64,000 nt of DNA from Phymorhynchus buccinoides (taxonomy: Eukaryota > Mollusca > Gastropoda > Neogastropoda > Raphitomidae): positions 22,817,479 through 22,881,478 of the forward strand of contig CM065713.1 in NCBI GenBank assembly GCA_017654935.2, in the 5' to 3' direction. Made by a program: the position numbers and the translations under genes. Below the pieces are notes generated by a model. The model did not search any database and had not been told where the DNA came from. It saw only the letters and a program-made list of their open reading frames with translations. Below are positions 50,101-62,077 of this stretch, piece after piece. Every line of letters begins with the position of its first letter. Positions within the stretch are counted from its first letter, which is position 1.

Positions 50101-50436
50101 TGCCCAGTGAACAACGCTGTCCAGCTCTTCACCGCTGAGCTGGGGCTCCATCAGCTGCACCACACCATGCCACTGATTGCAGTTCACCAGCTCCCTGACC
50201 AGTCCACTGGTCTGCTGCACTTCCTGGCCTTTCTTGAAGAGACGGACGGCCCAGTCCCACCGCTGGTCAGCTACGGCTTTGTCCATCACCTGCTTCAGCC
50301 AGGTCCAGCAGCTGTCCAGGTGACCCACAAGGTCTGCTGCCCTGTCCCACTCTGACCGCTGGACACAGGCCATGAACTGGTCAAGCTGCGCACAGGACCA
50401 TCCCGTAGCAACAGTCTCTGTCTCTGGAGAAGCCAT
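47161..50436 (-). CDS. Trp-repeat solenoid, ankyrin-like and SOCS-box protein (gene B)
   Basis: 1091 aa from the ATG at 50436, collinear with gene A without indels. Thirteen amino-acid differences from gene A counted by eye, for example V/M and E/V in repeat 7, V/I, M/L, E/D and V/M in the middle. Six cluster near the ankyrin-like region. About 19 nucleotide differences in 3.3 kb. The repeats, ankyrin-like stretch and SOCS box (LKHLARLEVSRSIG, LPAP) are unchanged. In the cluster, B reads VEMVGLCISAGL, matching gene C (VEMVKLCISAGL), whereas A reads VHMVRLCICAGL; so B looks ancestral there. The ATTAAA present 3' of gene A is ATTGAA here. Same inferred Cullin5-adaptor role. Confidence 0.85.
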   Translation of the reverse strand: MASPETETVATGWSCAQLDQFMACVQRSEWDRAADLVGHLDSCWTWLKQVMDKAVADQRWDWAVRLFKKGQEVQQTSGLVRELVNCNQWHGVVQLMEPQLSGEELDSVVHWAVQQGQWPWVTQMVDRAGGSGRWSEWLCQQAVDNGQWDLVLWLIERGVPGQLRNSLLQCALGHQHVQCTATLMDLGVSKHCREEGLRQQISAGHGDFVLVVMRKVRDPDLTDFVLRECTNQSQWPLVSGLVNEGLSVAQMENVCNQAVADQQWSIVLQLLRDGVSPSEFTVNEVFENKKARDLLDLFPAGSVPEGLKGLMLMASIRHGLGDLALQILQRESVSDSELMEAIKYAVHVRDEPLFLKLITEYPRARRVFKQKFIHQHWKESLQPSDHDDAEVRFIFNALFFEGEKDLALFVATSVKISFPPIDNFCWNEWNRFDSKPKKFSYALTKLHEFDLKNYYFFVEEKYKDPEISKSKRSFLFRHTIQMEAAKLTIYLCEYGASRKDLKFAYWSLIQGEMNQDLFYKILFKLGKEERNWLRRHAVKCSMKEYFKRRTDSSLQIFSSQFLSCCDKELGYEIFGKAITKSVKLNCADCFVMLCTLGLGGPNYEEEFHVQHEERAFAYNLAFDGKRSHFIAGLCKEVSAKYDCLYEDEILQLSEMIIEREAWCLLGVVSAGTKDLIFGDKVFELMERFVLKMLSDQRAWPDIAATLEQWISWCDVGDERLKRMLCSMEKKIAAGQWPVTVSSVTQWCMDNGHARLAFFLALVTKEMEMLRTVVTTFSSMKFCDSMLWRAVDVSAGERNFFTTAALMKLWPASSRYYVETFWKRCHHLLYYRCSLARACELEGLVHWALVLMTSSGYILEKHHLCQNHHVLDFLLKWAVESMEWTIARELAPRCMDSNILEVALSRAFTYSQDILAELVIGRVDATVCYDEDYAHNWFYRAVKADRHVRVEMVGLCISAGLCTMEREDDRDHYNCALSEALRAADMRIVKLLLACGAFSHKRLLTVKEDGMPQYLGIFRNETLIDKRRTCLRWIKEAASTPCRLKHLARLEVSRSIGCQPGRSDRIRSLPAPQPLKDLVNFKDVVSMNLRLC

Positions 50437-50596
50437 TTTTACAAGAAAAGCAGTGTGATGGCTCACAGCAAACAGACCCTGCTCTTCTGCTGTGTGCTCA
50501 GATTGACGCCATCGCTGGCTGAAGGTCAGGGGTCATGACTGTCATTGATGAACCCTTGTCCTGAAACACAGATGGCGAATACCATATCACTGAAAC

Positions 50597-50759
50597 AGTT
50601 GTCGTTGTCGTTGGCTTACCCTGGCTAAAAGACTCCAGGGACCATCCCAATAGCGGAAGCGCTTGAACACTATGGTACAAGTGCATCAGCTACGGATGAG
50701 AACATTACGTGTGTGACCGTTTTTGATTACCCCGCCATGTGGGCAGCCACACTCCATCT
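50597..50759 (-). mobile_element. (AAC)n-tailed SINE-like element next to gene B start
   Basis: Equivalent of A 14493-14655 at the same distance upstream of the gene. Confidence 0.7.
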
Positions 50760-50829
50760 TAATTCATTTATATAGCTTTGCTTATTGCATGCGGTAAAAA
50801 TATGATTTCAAATCAATCGTCAAAATAAA

Positions 50830-51205
50830 AAAATATTTGACTACAAACTTCAATACTGTCCAGGAGTTTTTTTAACTGGTTAGTAGATTGTGCTCTTTTA
50901 AAGTTAGGTGGCAGTGAGTTCCAGAGGTTAGCAACATGGTTACTAAAACAATGTTTTCGTTAGTATTAATACTATTATAATGTTGAATCTGTACCTTACC
51001 TTCTTGCTTTCTAGTTTTACTGTATGTAGACACTGAAAATAGAGACACAAAACTTATGTCATCTAAATTATTATAGATTTTATATACCTGAATGAGATCT
51101 CCTCTTACTAGTCTTAGTCTTACACGTCTTCCTTTCAATGACTGTAAATATAACAATTTTAACTTCTCTTGATAGTTTAGATCTTTATGCGTCATCAGTA
51201 TGCGT
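50830..51205 (-). pseudogene. LINE reverse-transcriptase C-terminal fragment
   Basis: Equivalent of A 14690-15100, with LNYQEKLKLLYLQSLKGRR and VRGDLIQVYKIYNNLDD. A few substitutions distinguish it from copy A. Confidence 0.75.
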
Positions 51206-51469
51206 CATCCATTCACTGCCGTCATTGTTAAGTTTAGTGTGTTGTCACCTCGTCAAAGTCTTTTTAAAGACGAAAATTTGGTTTTATTCGCCGTGTGTAG
51301 TGTTTATTTCACCTTCATGTGCTTGTGTGAGTGTAGCGCTTTGATGTTTTTAGTTCAATTATATAGTTTAGATCTTTACAACATTTAACAGTTTTTGTTG
51401 CCCTCCTCTGCACTCTTTCAATAGCCACTGACTGTCGCTTCAGGTAAGGGTACCATATCAAAGACTGTA

Positions 51470-51712
51470 CAGGGGAAGATAAACATCCGGTCTCTTTTCC
51501 CTATATGAGTAGTGAGGACAGAAACACTGGTTATGTCCCTTTGAAACGTGACACATTTTACACATCGATAGGCCAGTTGAATTCTCCGTTCAAGTTCCAG
51601 TCCGAGTTTTTGGATAGCCTCCACTGTGAATAGTGTACACGTCCGCACTAACGATAACTCTATCAGCCCGGCTCGCCGAGCTTTTAAGTAGTCCATCTTA
51701 CCCTTTTAGAAT
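51470..51712 (+). repeat. Dispersed ~250-bp repeat
   Basis: Equivalent of A 15350-15610. Confidence 0.7.
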
Positions 51713-52174
51713 ATCTTTGACCATATTGTATTGCTGTTTTCCAGATGTGGACGGACCATAGACATGTACAACAATAAAAATGTTTCCTTTTAGTTTCAGG
51801 TCAGGGTAATGAGGGCAACTAGGCCTTCGGCCTCTGATTAACCCTTTCAATTTGTAGTATTGGGCACAGCTTTTTGATGACTAGCCAGTCATGTTGGTAT
51901 CTCAATTCTGTCAATTTAGGGTCTTTGTCCAGGAGGTTTTTAAACTGGTTAAGGTTTGGTGCAAGCTTGATTTGTGCAGAGAGGTTATTCCAATACTTGG
52001 CAACTCTGTTAGTTCTGCTGTAATTAGTATTTTTAATCCAGTTTCTACGAATAGTTCGAGGGCTGAAACAATCTTTTGTTAGTAAAGTCAGTATTGTTAA
52101 AATTTTTATAGATAAGTGAATGTTCTTTTGATTAACATTTGGTTAGCTTTGTTGATAGCCTTTGAATGCGAGTA

Positions 52175-52304
52175 CAGTGGAACCTCCCTTATAAGGACCT
52201 CCCATTATAAGACTCCCTCCCAATAAGACCTACTTCTCTTTGTACTATATCAAAAGACCTCATTTTGGATGATTTTTTAAGGTTTTATAACGGAGATTCC
52301 ACTG
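52175..52304 (+). mobile_element. Pogo-like MITE, shortened
   Basis: Equivalent of A 16099-16253, with about 25 bp less. The internal ATTAAAATCACCTCCC segment is deleted. Confidence 0.78.
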
Positions 52305-52503
52305 TATAAAAAATAAAAAATAACTCATAGGTCTTTCTCTTCTGCACATGGTGTTATATTTTGCACATCTTTATCAAGCTTCATACTGTATTCATGCTCG
52401 GGATTGTTTTTTCCTATATGCATTACTTTACACTTAGACACATTAAAATATAAATTCCATTCATCTGACCATTTCTGTAAATTTTCTGTCATTTTGGTTA
52501 ATA

Positions 52504-52681
52504 CAGTGGAACCTCCCTTATAAGACCTTCAAAAATCATCCCAAAATGAGGTCTTATAAGGGAGGGGTCTTATAAAGGGAGGTAATTTTAATACTTACAA
52601 AGAAGGGCAATGTCTCAGAGAAGTAGGTCTTATGTGGGAGGGAGTCTTACAATGGGAGGTCTTATAAGGGAGGCTCCCCTG
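52504..52681 (-). mobile_element. Pogo-like MITE
   Basis: Equivalent of A 16453-16629. Confidence 0.8.
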
Positions 52682-53049
52682 TACAATGTTCTGATGTCTC
52701 ATAGATCCCTTAGTGTCATCAGCAAAATATTTTACATGTACTTTGAACATAATTTGGTAAATCATTTATGAAGATAACAGATAAAACTGGCCCGAGGATA
52801 CTGCCCTGAGGACTACCACTAATTACATTTTTGTAGAGTATGTTGATCTCACACGTACTTTTTGTTTTCTTCCAGTTAGAAATGCCATAATTCAGTCTAA
52901 TAGACTGTTACAGGTTCCATATGTATTTAATTTTAAAAGTAACCTTTCACGAGGAACAGAATCAAAAGCTTTTTTAAAATCAAGGTAAATCATGTCTAAT
53001 GAAAACTGTTGTCTAAAATACTCGTCAAATCGCAACACGGTTTTAGAAG

Positions 53050-53370
53050 GCACCGTCCCTCTGGGGATGCTGGGGGGCTTTCGTAAAAATAGTTCCCCCA
53101 CCTTCTGGAAGTTGTGCTTGTAACTTCCTTCAATCTGCCACCCTCTTTGACTCTGCCTTTTTCTTTTGCTTTCTATCATCTACTGTCTTTCTGACTTATT
53201 GGCCCATTCTCCAGCCTTTTTTTTTCTCGAAAAAAAAAATCTTCCAAATAATTTTTCTCCCTTGAGCTCCTCCGAAATTGGAATGTGTCGGCTGTACGCA
53301 GTGGGGAGACCAGTGAAAACTGAAAACCGGACACATGTACATACCTTACCCATTATACCACTGTGCCACT
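53050..53370 (+). mobile_element. GAA-family SINE-like element without its tail
   Basis: Equivalent of A 16995-17315. Confidence 0.7.
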
Positions 53371-53382
53371 ATATCATATATG

Positions 53383-53492
53383 GTGTAGAGTGGCACAGTG
53401 GTATCGCGTCAAGTAAACCCGAGTTCGAAACCTGGGTACGAGGGGATTTTTTCCTCTCATTCTGCACTAGGCCTTAACGGTCTGAACGTGGA

Positions 53493-53523
<31 letters not shown>

Positions 53524-53756
53524 CATGTGCCCATGCACTTAGCATACGCTAAACCCAGTGGCAACGAAAAAGTTGTCATTTGGTAAAAATTTACCCCCGC
53601 CCCCCTCGACAAAAATCGCATGCAAACTTTTTTTTAAAAATTGGGTGGCGCGCCTCTGGCTGCAACGCGCTCTCCAGGTGGGAGCAACCCGAATTTCACA
53701 GAGACGCCTCTGTGACTATAAAGTACCTAATAATAACCTAATAATAATAATAATAC
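53383..53756 (+). mobile_element. tRNA-derived SINE with Nin-like domain
   Basis: Equivalent of A 17325-17699. The C tract in the middle is interrupted (CCCCCGCCCCCC) where copy A has an unbroken run. Confidence 0.82.
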
Positions 53757-53761
53757 ATTAT

Positions 53762-55020
53762 GGCAATATGGCCTGGGAACGCAGAAGAAGAAGAAGGCAC
53801 CGATCATGTGAGACGCAGCTCCTGGAGCTGGTGAGCGAACTGCATGGTGGACAACTTGGAGGAGAACAAGCAGACAGACATCCTGGTCATGGATTTTGCT
53901 AAGGCATTTGATCGGGTCAACCACAGCCTCCTTCTCCACAAGTTGCACCCATACGACATCAGAAGGGACGTAAATTGCTGGGTGAGAAACTTCCTTTCAG
54001 ACAGACGCCAGGCAGTAGTGGTTGAGGGAGCACAGTCCGAATTTGTACCAGTCAAGTCAGGCGTGCCTCAGGGTTCAGTCCTTGGACCATGTCTTTTCTC
54101 GATGAACATCAACGACTTACCTGAAACAATGTCCTCAAACACAAGACTGTTCGCTGACGACACAGCAATGCACAGGATAGCAGCCTCCCAGCAGAACCAA
54201 GAACAACCGCAACAAGACCTACATCTGGCAGAATGGGAGGAAAGCTGGGGCATGAAGTTTCACCCTGGGAAGTGCACTGTCCTGCCTGTGTCCCCTGTCA
54301 AGTACCTGGGAATCAACATCCAAAAGGACATCAGTTGGGACACCCATGTTAAAAAAATAATAGCAAAGGCGAACAGAATGCTCAGGTTCCTGCATCACAA
54401 CTTAAAGGTCAGCTTGACGGAACTGAGAGGACGAGCGTACCTGGCATTGGTCAGGCCCCTGCTCGAGTATGCATGTTCCGTTTGGGACCTTTACACGAAG
54501 AGGCTTGTGGATAAGATCGAAGCAGTTCAGAGAAGGGCGTCTCGCTTTGTGCTCAACCGCTACCACAACACCTCAAGCGTGAGTGACATATATATCTGTT
54601 TGGGTTGGCCCAAGCTGGAACAACGCAGGAAGGCTGACAATGCTGTATAAAATCCAGCACGACCTTGTCCAAGTCAGCAACAGCAGAATCCATCCAGTAA
54701 TAAGCCGACAGAGAAGGGGACACAACCAGCAACTTAGTGTTATAGTGGGAATCACTCAAGAGCAGGCGGCAGAGGACCAGGTAAGCTGTACACGATCAGC
54801 ACAGATGCTGTACACTGCCCAAATCTGAAAGCAAAGCTGGTGTCGCTTCCATCTCGGCAAAGGCGTGGTCACCACCTGCAGTTCCAGAGCATTCAGTGCC
54901 ACACAAAATATAGATCCAACTCTTTCCTGAGGGAGTGGAACGAACTGTGGCAAGATTCTCTTGCAGCCTTCACTACTGAAGTGCGTGGCGCGTCAGGGTT
55001 GCAGGCTGCACACTATTAAC
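53762..55020 (+). pseudogene. LINE reverse transcriptase, 5'-truncated and frameshifted
   Basis: Equivalent of A 17705-18965 (palm motif LVMDFAKAFDRVNHSLL, catalytic LFADDTAM). I see no difference from copy A across this interval, including both frameshifts. Confidence 0.85.
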
Positions 55021-55254
55021 ACACCAGTTCCCTCCCCCCCCTCCCCTATCCCCTGACCCTTGTTTCCTACCACCACCACTGCCAACTGGAATGTGTCCAC
55101 CATCGGAACCCCTCTTTTTCAGGTCAGGTAGTTAGGACATTAGGCCTCGCAGCCTCTTCACTGTCCTTTCATATTTTGTTTGAACTTTTGCACAGCTGAG
55201 AGGTTTTTATATTTTGTTTTTGGCAAATCTGCCTTTTAGTCATGCTCATATTGC

Positions 55255-55460
55255 AGTTTTTATATGTTGGTGCATTTATCAAGGAGGTTTTTGAATTATG
55301 TTAGATTCTGTGCTCGTTTAATATGTGCACGAAGAGTATTCCAAAACTTTGTTACTCTGCTAGAAAAGAATTTTTTCTTAATTTTAGTTCGGCTAGACTG
55401 GGTTAGTATTGAAATTAATCAGTTGTTACCTGGAACAAAGATTTAGTAGGCCTGTTGTTA
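55255..55460 (-). pseudogene. LINE reverse-transcriptase C-terminal fragment
   Basis: Equivalent of A 19195-19400. Confidence 0.62.
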
Positions 55461-56024
55461 TCACTGTGAAAATTTTTTGTGTTTATGCTTTATCACTAAT
55501 ATTAGTAATAATATCAGATCCCATGAATTTTCAGTCTTTTTTTAATTTTTAAGGTGCCAGAATGGTCAGCTCATTGACCGTGGGCTCTTAAGTCTGAAGT
55601 TAAGAGAAGAAGAAGAGGATTTAACAACCAAATTCCTCAAAATTTGATTCAAATGTCGAAATGATTTTTGTTGTTGTTAGTATTTTATACAACTAATATA
55701 GTATAGGAACGTTAGAATCTGGGTCAAACCGCAGCGATCTTTACCGTCTAAAAGTTTCACCCCGATTTTGCCGAAGTGCAAAACGGTCACCTCCTTTGCT
55801 TATTTTTATTGGTGGTTATTCTTGGCGCTGACCATCCGAGTTTCTTTCTTTCTGGAACAGTGGAAGCAGACACTAACCCGGTCATTCGGGAACGATCTTT
55901 TTTTTACGCGAAGACGGCCGATCGCGAGAGACAAGCGCTCCAATATTTGGGTCTGATTCCTCCGTCGCATACAACTGAACGGTAAATCTGATCTTAATGA
56001 AATTAATAGCATGATAGATTCAAC

Positions 56025-56317
56025 CAATTTGCTACAAGTGTGCAAAATTTGGTGCATGTAAGTTTATAATCAGGTACTTTGCGAGGTTAATCAAATCGGA
56101 GGTACCCTGCAGAAGAAATACCCTGCAGAAGAAAAGTCTCCGTCAATCTCACTCAGCTTCATACGACATCCCTAGCCATAGAACTCAATACAGACAGTCC
56201 ACTTTCTTTCCTCGCACTATCCCGCAGTGGAACGGCCTCCCTGAGGAAGTTGCCTCCACCCAGTCCTTGGAGGCCTTCAAGAGGGGCCTCCAAAAGCACC
56301 TCTACTAAACAACCATT
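56025..56317 (+). pseudogene. LINE reverse-transcriptase C-terminal fragment
   Basis: Equivalent of A 19965-20260, with SASYDIPSHRTQYRQ and TIPQWNGLPEEV retained. Confidence 0.73.
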
Positions 56318-57079
56318 CCTCTGCCTTCCCCTCCCCACCTCCAACCCCTGCATCCCCACACCTAAAAAAAAACACCCCAAAAAACCCAGATGCCCCCCCC
56401 CCCCCCCCCCTTTTTTTTGCATGCATGTATTGTCCCCTAAATACAAATACTCCTGTGCATGCATCATGTGGGGCCCGTGTTTCCCCGGTTGATCTGGGGG
56501 GACTAAGCGGTCGTGCATGACACTCTACATGCATCATGTGGGGCCCGGGTGTCCCTGGCCAGTCTGGGTACATTTAACGGTCGGGCATGACCTTTAACTC
56601 GTCTTTCCCTCTATCACACCCACCCACCCCAACCCCCCTCCACCCTTCTCAAATCAAATCCTCACATATTTAACTCTTTTTGTTCCGGTTTTAAATTTCA
56701 TTAATTCTTTCTACATGGTAAACTGTGTATGATCTGTATCTGTGACTACTCAGTATCTGTGAATACTCAGTTATTTCCTGGCTGTCTTGCAATCATTTCT
56801 TTCTTTCTATTTCCCCATAATGTTATTTATATATCTTTTGCTATTTTTCTCTTTTTCGTACTACCCCCTAAAGTGCAGCAGAACCTTCAGCGTGTTGAAG
56901 TTGGCTGCCTAAGGAGAAGAAGAAGAAGAAGAAGAAGAGGTGTTAGCCTAGTCCGACATTTTGTTTTTCTTCTTGCCGCGTCACACTGACGATCGAGTGG
57001 ATCAACTCTTTCTTATGTAGCTCATGTAAAAAAGGCTATCATTTTAAAACGTCGTAGCTTTCTCAATTTTCGACCGATT

Positions 57080-57235
57080 GATAATTTGGGTATCATTTTA
57101 AAGGTCTTTTCGAGCTCTTTCCATTGACATAAATTTCATTAGGATTTGACAATAAATAAATAAAATAAATTGTTTTATAACCATCCTAATTCAGTAATTG
57201 TATTACAAGTACCTTGGGCTTGGTTAGGATCAATT
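57080..57235. repeat. Copy of the window-edge repeat
   Basis: Equivalent of A 21250-21350, but retaining AACCATCCTAATTCAG and CCTTGGGCTTGGTTAGG that copy A has lost. Confidence 0.6.
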
Positions 57236-57524
57236 TGCAGGACCCAGTTAATGCATCTTACAATGAAAATGCTTTTCGTTAGACACTTTCACTTTGCAGC
57301 AGAATCTTCAACGTGATGAACATCATGAAGTTGGCTGAAGAAGAAGTTCAAAAAGAAGAAGTAGGTCTGGTTTCTTTCCTATTTGAAACAGGGCCACCTG
57401 CGACAGGGCCTAGCATTTCCCACACGGAAGTGCATCAGTAACACAGCCTAGTTATCGCCCTTTCACTATAAACGGTCCGAGTCCGCAGGTGAAAAATCAC
57501 AAACAAAAACATACACACAGAAAC

Positions 57525-57531
<7 letters not shown>

Positions 57532-57607
<76 letters not shown>

Positions 57608-57715
57608 ACACACACACATGAATGAATGCGCATGTGCACACACACACACACACTCTGATGCGCGCGCACGCACACACACACACACACACACAGACACATG
57701 CGTGCACACACATAC
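57532..57715. repeat. (GA)n and (CA)n arrays around the empty LINE site
   Basis: (GA)n 57532-57604, then CA, then CATGAATGAATGCGC (57618-57632), then CA arrays. The uninterrupted GAATGAAT is where copy A carries its LINE. Confidence 0.9.
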
Positions 57716-58059
57716 ATCAAATTAAATTGAATACATAACAAACCACTCAGTGATAAAGTATTTTCAAAATGCAAGATTTATTCAAATAAATTTGTGACCA
57801 TAGTTATATTCAGTCAGCTTTTTGCATTGCAAAACCTCATTGTCAATATACATACAGTGTACCAACAACTAAGAATCTTGAATAAAAACAAAGAAAACAA
57901 GAGGCAAAGCCTTCAAGGCTCACTCGACCAGGCACACGTGGGACAACAACAAAGATTGAGGGGGGTGTCTAAAGTACAAAACTGCCAGTAAAATTTTAAA
58001 GTACAAATGAAACTATCGTTAATGGATACAACTAACAGAGAAAAAGAAAAAAAAAGTAA

Positions 58060-58131
58060 CCGTGCCGAGAATCGGACCCAGAACCCTTGGCATGACAGAC
58101 AGACACTCTACCAATGAGCTATCGAGGCTTT
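58060..58131 (-). pseudogene. tRNA-like pseudogene, full length
   Basis: Minus strand: D-arm AGCTCATTGGTAGAGTG, anticodon-like loop CTGTCAT (GTC), T-arm CTGGGTCCGATTCTCGG. A and B box sequences are near consensus. Acceptor and anticodon stems pair poorly, so I call it a pseudogene or the remnant of a tRNA-derived SINE head. Confidence 0.55.
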
Positions 58132-58520
58132 CAGTGTTGATGAGTTTCTTAACTCATGTTGCCTGTTGAATACTCTCTAACCCACTAATCTAAAATGTTA
58201 TCGGTTAACAGTGTTGTTTTAAGTATTTAATTACTCAAATCATTATTGTTTGAAAGCTTGCATAACGTTAAAGTTTGAAGATTAGACCACGGACGCAGCA
58301 CACACACACACACACACACCGAACAACTATCATACTATAGACTCACTTTGTGTTAACTTCGTTAACACGAGTGAGCCAAAAAGTGAAAAAGAAACGCGCA
58401 CACATATAGACATAAAAATTAAAGACGCAAGACCCCAAACCAAAAATGCAGAGACAAAAATTAGGAGAATGGACATTCAATCAACTCAATTTCATATAAT
58501 GGTAAAATACCAGCCTTTAA

Positions 58521-58822
58521 CCCTCTTGCATTCGCATTTGTTACATACAAAACTTCTTCTAGTGTTCAGATTCTTTCGCGCATTTTCGGGAAAAACTGTC
58601 TTTTGAAGCACACAGAGCGCCATACAGTTACTATCGCATCACTGAGAGTGAGAAGCTTCTTCATAGTGTGTTTAGAACAAGCCAGAAGTTAGTGCGTGAT
58701 AAAAATGCCATTAGAGGGGGTCTCAGAGTGGGGGCAAGCTTTTAGGGGCGGTTTTGGGGCGGCTTGAATTCACAGAGGCAACTTCCGGCTGGGCGGTTTG
58801 GGCCGGAATAAATGCAAGAGGG
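58521..58822 (+). mobile_element. Second piggyBac-like MITE family
   Basis: Equivalent of A 26328-26626; TTAA at 58517-58520 and 58823-58826. Confidence 0.8.
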
Positions 58823-59366
58823 TTAAAGTCATCAGCCTAATGAATGAATGAATCAATCACTCAATCCATTTCATTGCCTTTACACAAAGTAACGGAATTC
58901 GCTGCCTGGCATGCACATTTGTCAAATAACTTTGACACGACACAAGTAACGATTAGGAAAAGCAATTTTACATTTGAACCCCTCAACTGCCAGAGAAAAT
59001 AGAAAAAATAATTGGGTAAACCATGACATAAAAACAACAACTGATAGAGCGAATCTGAAAAACATTGTCTGGGGATATTACTCTCTTGATTGTGTTAGAT
59101 CAAAAGCCAGCATATGAGGGTTATTCCTCTTCATCTGATGACATCATCAGTGATGTCATCAGGTCAGTACGTAATACGTTGGTGGCAGTCAATTGGGTTT
59201 TTGTTTTTTTAAACACACACACACACAGACAATAGCAATCCAACTCAATACTGAGCTCTAGATAATTGCTAAGAACAAGTGTTGTGCATAAAATTATAAA
59301 AGTATTATTCATAAACGCAAATAATCGAAACTTAGTCGTCCAAACACACACACATACACAAAAACA

Positions 59367-59758
59367 GTGTAGAGTGGCACAGTGGTAGCACGTTCGCTTC
59401 GTGTCAAGTAAACCCGAGTTCGAACCTGGGTACAGGGGATTTTTCCTCTCACTTTGCACTAGGCCTTGCGGTCTGAACGTGGAGTCTTTCGGATGAGACG
59501 ATAAACCAAGGTCCCATGTGCCCATGCACTTAGCACACGTTAAACCCAGTGGCAACGAAAAAGTTGTCATTTGGTCAAAATTTACCCCCCTCCCTTCCTT
59601 CCTCATCAGTCACACAAAAATCGCATGCAACAAACAAACAAAATTAAAAATTGGGTGGCGCGCCTCTGGCTGCGACGCGCTCTCCATGTGGGAGCAACCC
59701 GAATTTCACAGAGACACCTCTGTGACAATAATGTACCGGGTACCTAATCTAATCTAAC
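59367..59758 (+). mobile_element. tRNA-derived SINE with Nin-like domain
   Basis: Equivalent of A 27165-27552, with a GGGTACC insertion in the tail. Confidence 0.85.
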
Positions 59759-60030
59759 AAACACACACATTATAGGAAAGAGAATGCTGATTTGAGGTTC
59801 ACAAATATGCACATACTCTTCGTACAATGTCCTTTAGTTGTGCAGTTACCAAAACATAGAACAAAATTGTAACTGAAACAACCCCTTCTACACACTATTC
59901 CAAAATGCATTCTAAAGCACACGGCTGTGTTCAAAACAGATGTCAATAAGATAACATTGTTAACTCCCCCCAAAAAAAGACAGAGCAAACTTCATTAGGT
60001 AAAATATTTGATTAACTTGAACTTCACACG

Positions 60031-60426
60031 TTATTATTAGGTACTTTATAGTCACAGAGGCGTGTCTGTGAAATTCGGGTTGCTCCCACCTGGAGAGCGC
60101 GTCGCAGCCAGAGGCGCGCCACCCAATTTTTTATTTTAATTTTTTTTTTTTTTGCATGCGATTTTTGTCACTGATGAGGGGGGGGGGGGGGGGGGGTAAT
60201 TTTTTTTACCAAATGACAACTTTTTCGTTGCCACTGGGTTTAACGTATGCTAAGTGCATGGGCACACGGGACCTCGGTTTTTCGTCTCATCCGAAAGACT
60301 CCACGTTCAGACCGTTAAGGCCTAGTGCAGAATGAGAGGAAAAAATCCCCTGTACCCAGGTTCGAACTCGGGTTTACTCGACACGAAGCGAACGCGATAC
60401 CACTGTCGAGCTGTGCCACTCTACAC
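60031..60426 (-). mobile_element. tRNA-derived SINE
   Basis: Equivalent of A 27827-28207. An 8-9 bp insertion (CGAGCTGT) lies in the A-box region next to CCACTG, so this head is disrupted. Confidence 0.85.
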
Positions 60427-60562
60427 ACGTTGGACGCACACCCACTACTTGTGAGATATCAAAACAAAAAAACACATTTTGATTTAGGTCCCCTGTATCA
60501 GTGTTTTCGGAATTAACCCTTTGAAGTAACATAAAAATCAAGAGACACATAAAACAGCACAT

Positions 60563-60959
60563 CGTCGGTGACATTCACAAACCTCGTATCTCGATTTTGG
60601 GGGGGTTTGAGTTAGATACATAGTCAGTTCTTTTCATTTTTCACACCACCTTCCACCAAAAGCTCGTATCTCTAACGACTTTCTATCTGGGGTAAATGAG
60701 ATTGTGAAAATAGAAGAAAAACTCGTAAGTCCCAAATTCAGATCTAGTTAAGGACAAAACCTCGTATCTTCGTTCTTTTCAAGTCTAACAAAACGTTTTC
60801 AGTCATTTTAACAGAATGCAGGACTTAACTCGCAATATCTCAAACATATTCATCATAGTTAATCAATTGTGGCCAGCGCAGTTACTTTTTAAAACAGTTA
60901 AATTCGTTTTTCTCAAAACTACCAACATTGAGATATGAGGTTTGTGAATGTCACCGACG
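60563..60959. mobile_element. MITE with CTCGTATCT repeats
   Basis: Equivalent of A 28348-28746. ACAT flanks both ends, and the left arm here reads GTGACATTCACAAACC, pairing better with the right arm than in copy A. Confidence 0.75.
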
Positions 60960-61117
60960 ACATGACAAACCCTTAGCGCATACATGTACACACACACATA
61001 CATGGAACACCCGTGCGGAACCCCCATAAATAAGGAAAAAAATAAACGGACACATTGCACGCGTCAGTATTTCGAACATGGAAACATGCATTAATTTTTG
61101 TCTTTCTTTCATTTACT

Positions 61118-61441
61118 TTCTTCTGCATTCTCAGGCCATATGGCCATAATGGGTGAGGTACGTATGTGTCCGGTTTTCAGTTTTCACCGGTCTCCTCACT
61201 GCGTACAGCCGACACATTCCGATTTCGGAGGAGCTCAAAAGAGAAAAATATTTGGAAGATTTTGTTGAAAAAAGGCAGGAGAATGGACCGCCAATAAGTC
61301 AGAAAGATAGTAGATGATAGAAAGCAAAAGGGAAAAGGGCAGAGTCAAAGAGAGTGGCAGATTAGAGGAACTTACATGCACAGAACTTCCAGAAGGTGGG
61401 GGCACTATTTTTACAAAAGACCCCCCGGTATCCCCACGGGG
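61118..61441 (-). mobile_element. GAA-family SINE-like element, long form
   Basis: Equivalent of A 28905-29230. Confidence 0.77.
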
Positions 61442-61560
61442 AGATTCTTTTACTTATAAACAGGTTTCTGTGCATAACTTCTGCACATATCTGCACACAG
61501 TGTTGCCTTCGTGTATTCGAAAAAATTGTAAAATAATTTTTTTCAATCTATAAAATATTC

Positions 61561-61967
61561 GGTAAAGGACAAGATGTGCCACCCCCCCCTGCATTTCTCG
61601 GTTAATTGTATTTTTCCGTTTTTGCCTTTCTTACCATACATAAAGCTGTATTTTAGGAACATTTTGAGCTAATTACCTTTTTGGAATACTAACCCTAACC
61701 CTAGCCCTAAACCTAACCCTACCCCCCACTATGTACTGCAGTACACCGCGATTTGTCACAGTTGTGGTTCGTTGCGTTTTTCCGTCTTATAGGGTGGGGG
61801 GTAGGGTTAGGGTTAGGGTTATGGCTAGGGATAGGGTTAGTATTCCAAAAAGGTTATTAGCTAAAAATGTTCCTAAAATACAGCTTTATGTATGGTAAGA
61901 AAGGCAATCACGGAAAAATACAATTAACCGAGAAATGTAGGGGGGGTGGCACATCTTTACCTTTACC
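61561..61967. mobile_element. Foldback element with TTAGGG tracts
   Basis: Equivalent of A 29346-29754; AAATATTC target duplication at 61553-61560 and 61968-61975. Confidence 0.87.
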
Positions 61968-62077
61968 AAATATTCATACTTAAGAGTTAAAAAAAAATTA
62001 AACAAACAACAAAAAACAACCAAAAGCTCAATTCACAAGTGGGATTTTTTTTCTCCCTCAAGAAAAAAGATTGTATA

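Larger units (their letters stand above)
51880..53050 (-). pseudogene. Degraded LINE reverse transcriptase split by two MITEs
   Basis: Equivalent of A 15785-16990. Here the frame into IYLDFKKAFDSVPRERLLLK is open further upstream (EYFRQQFSLDM) because of small indels, still with stops later. Confidence 0.78.
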
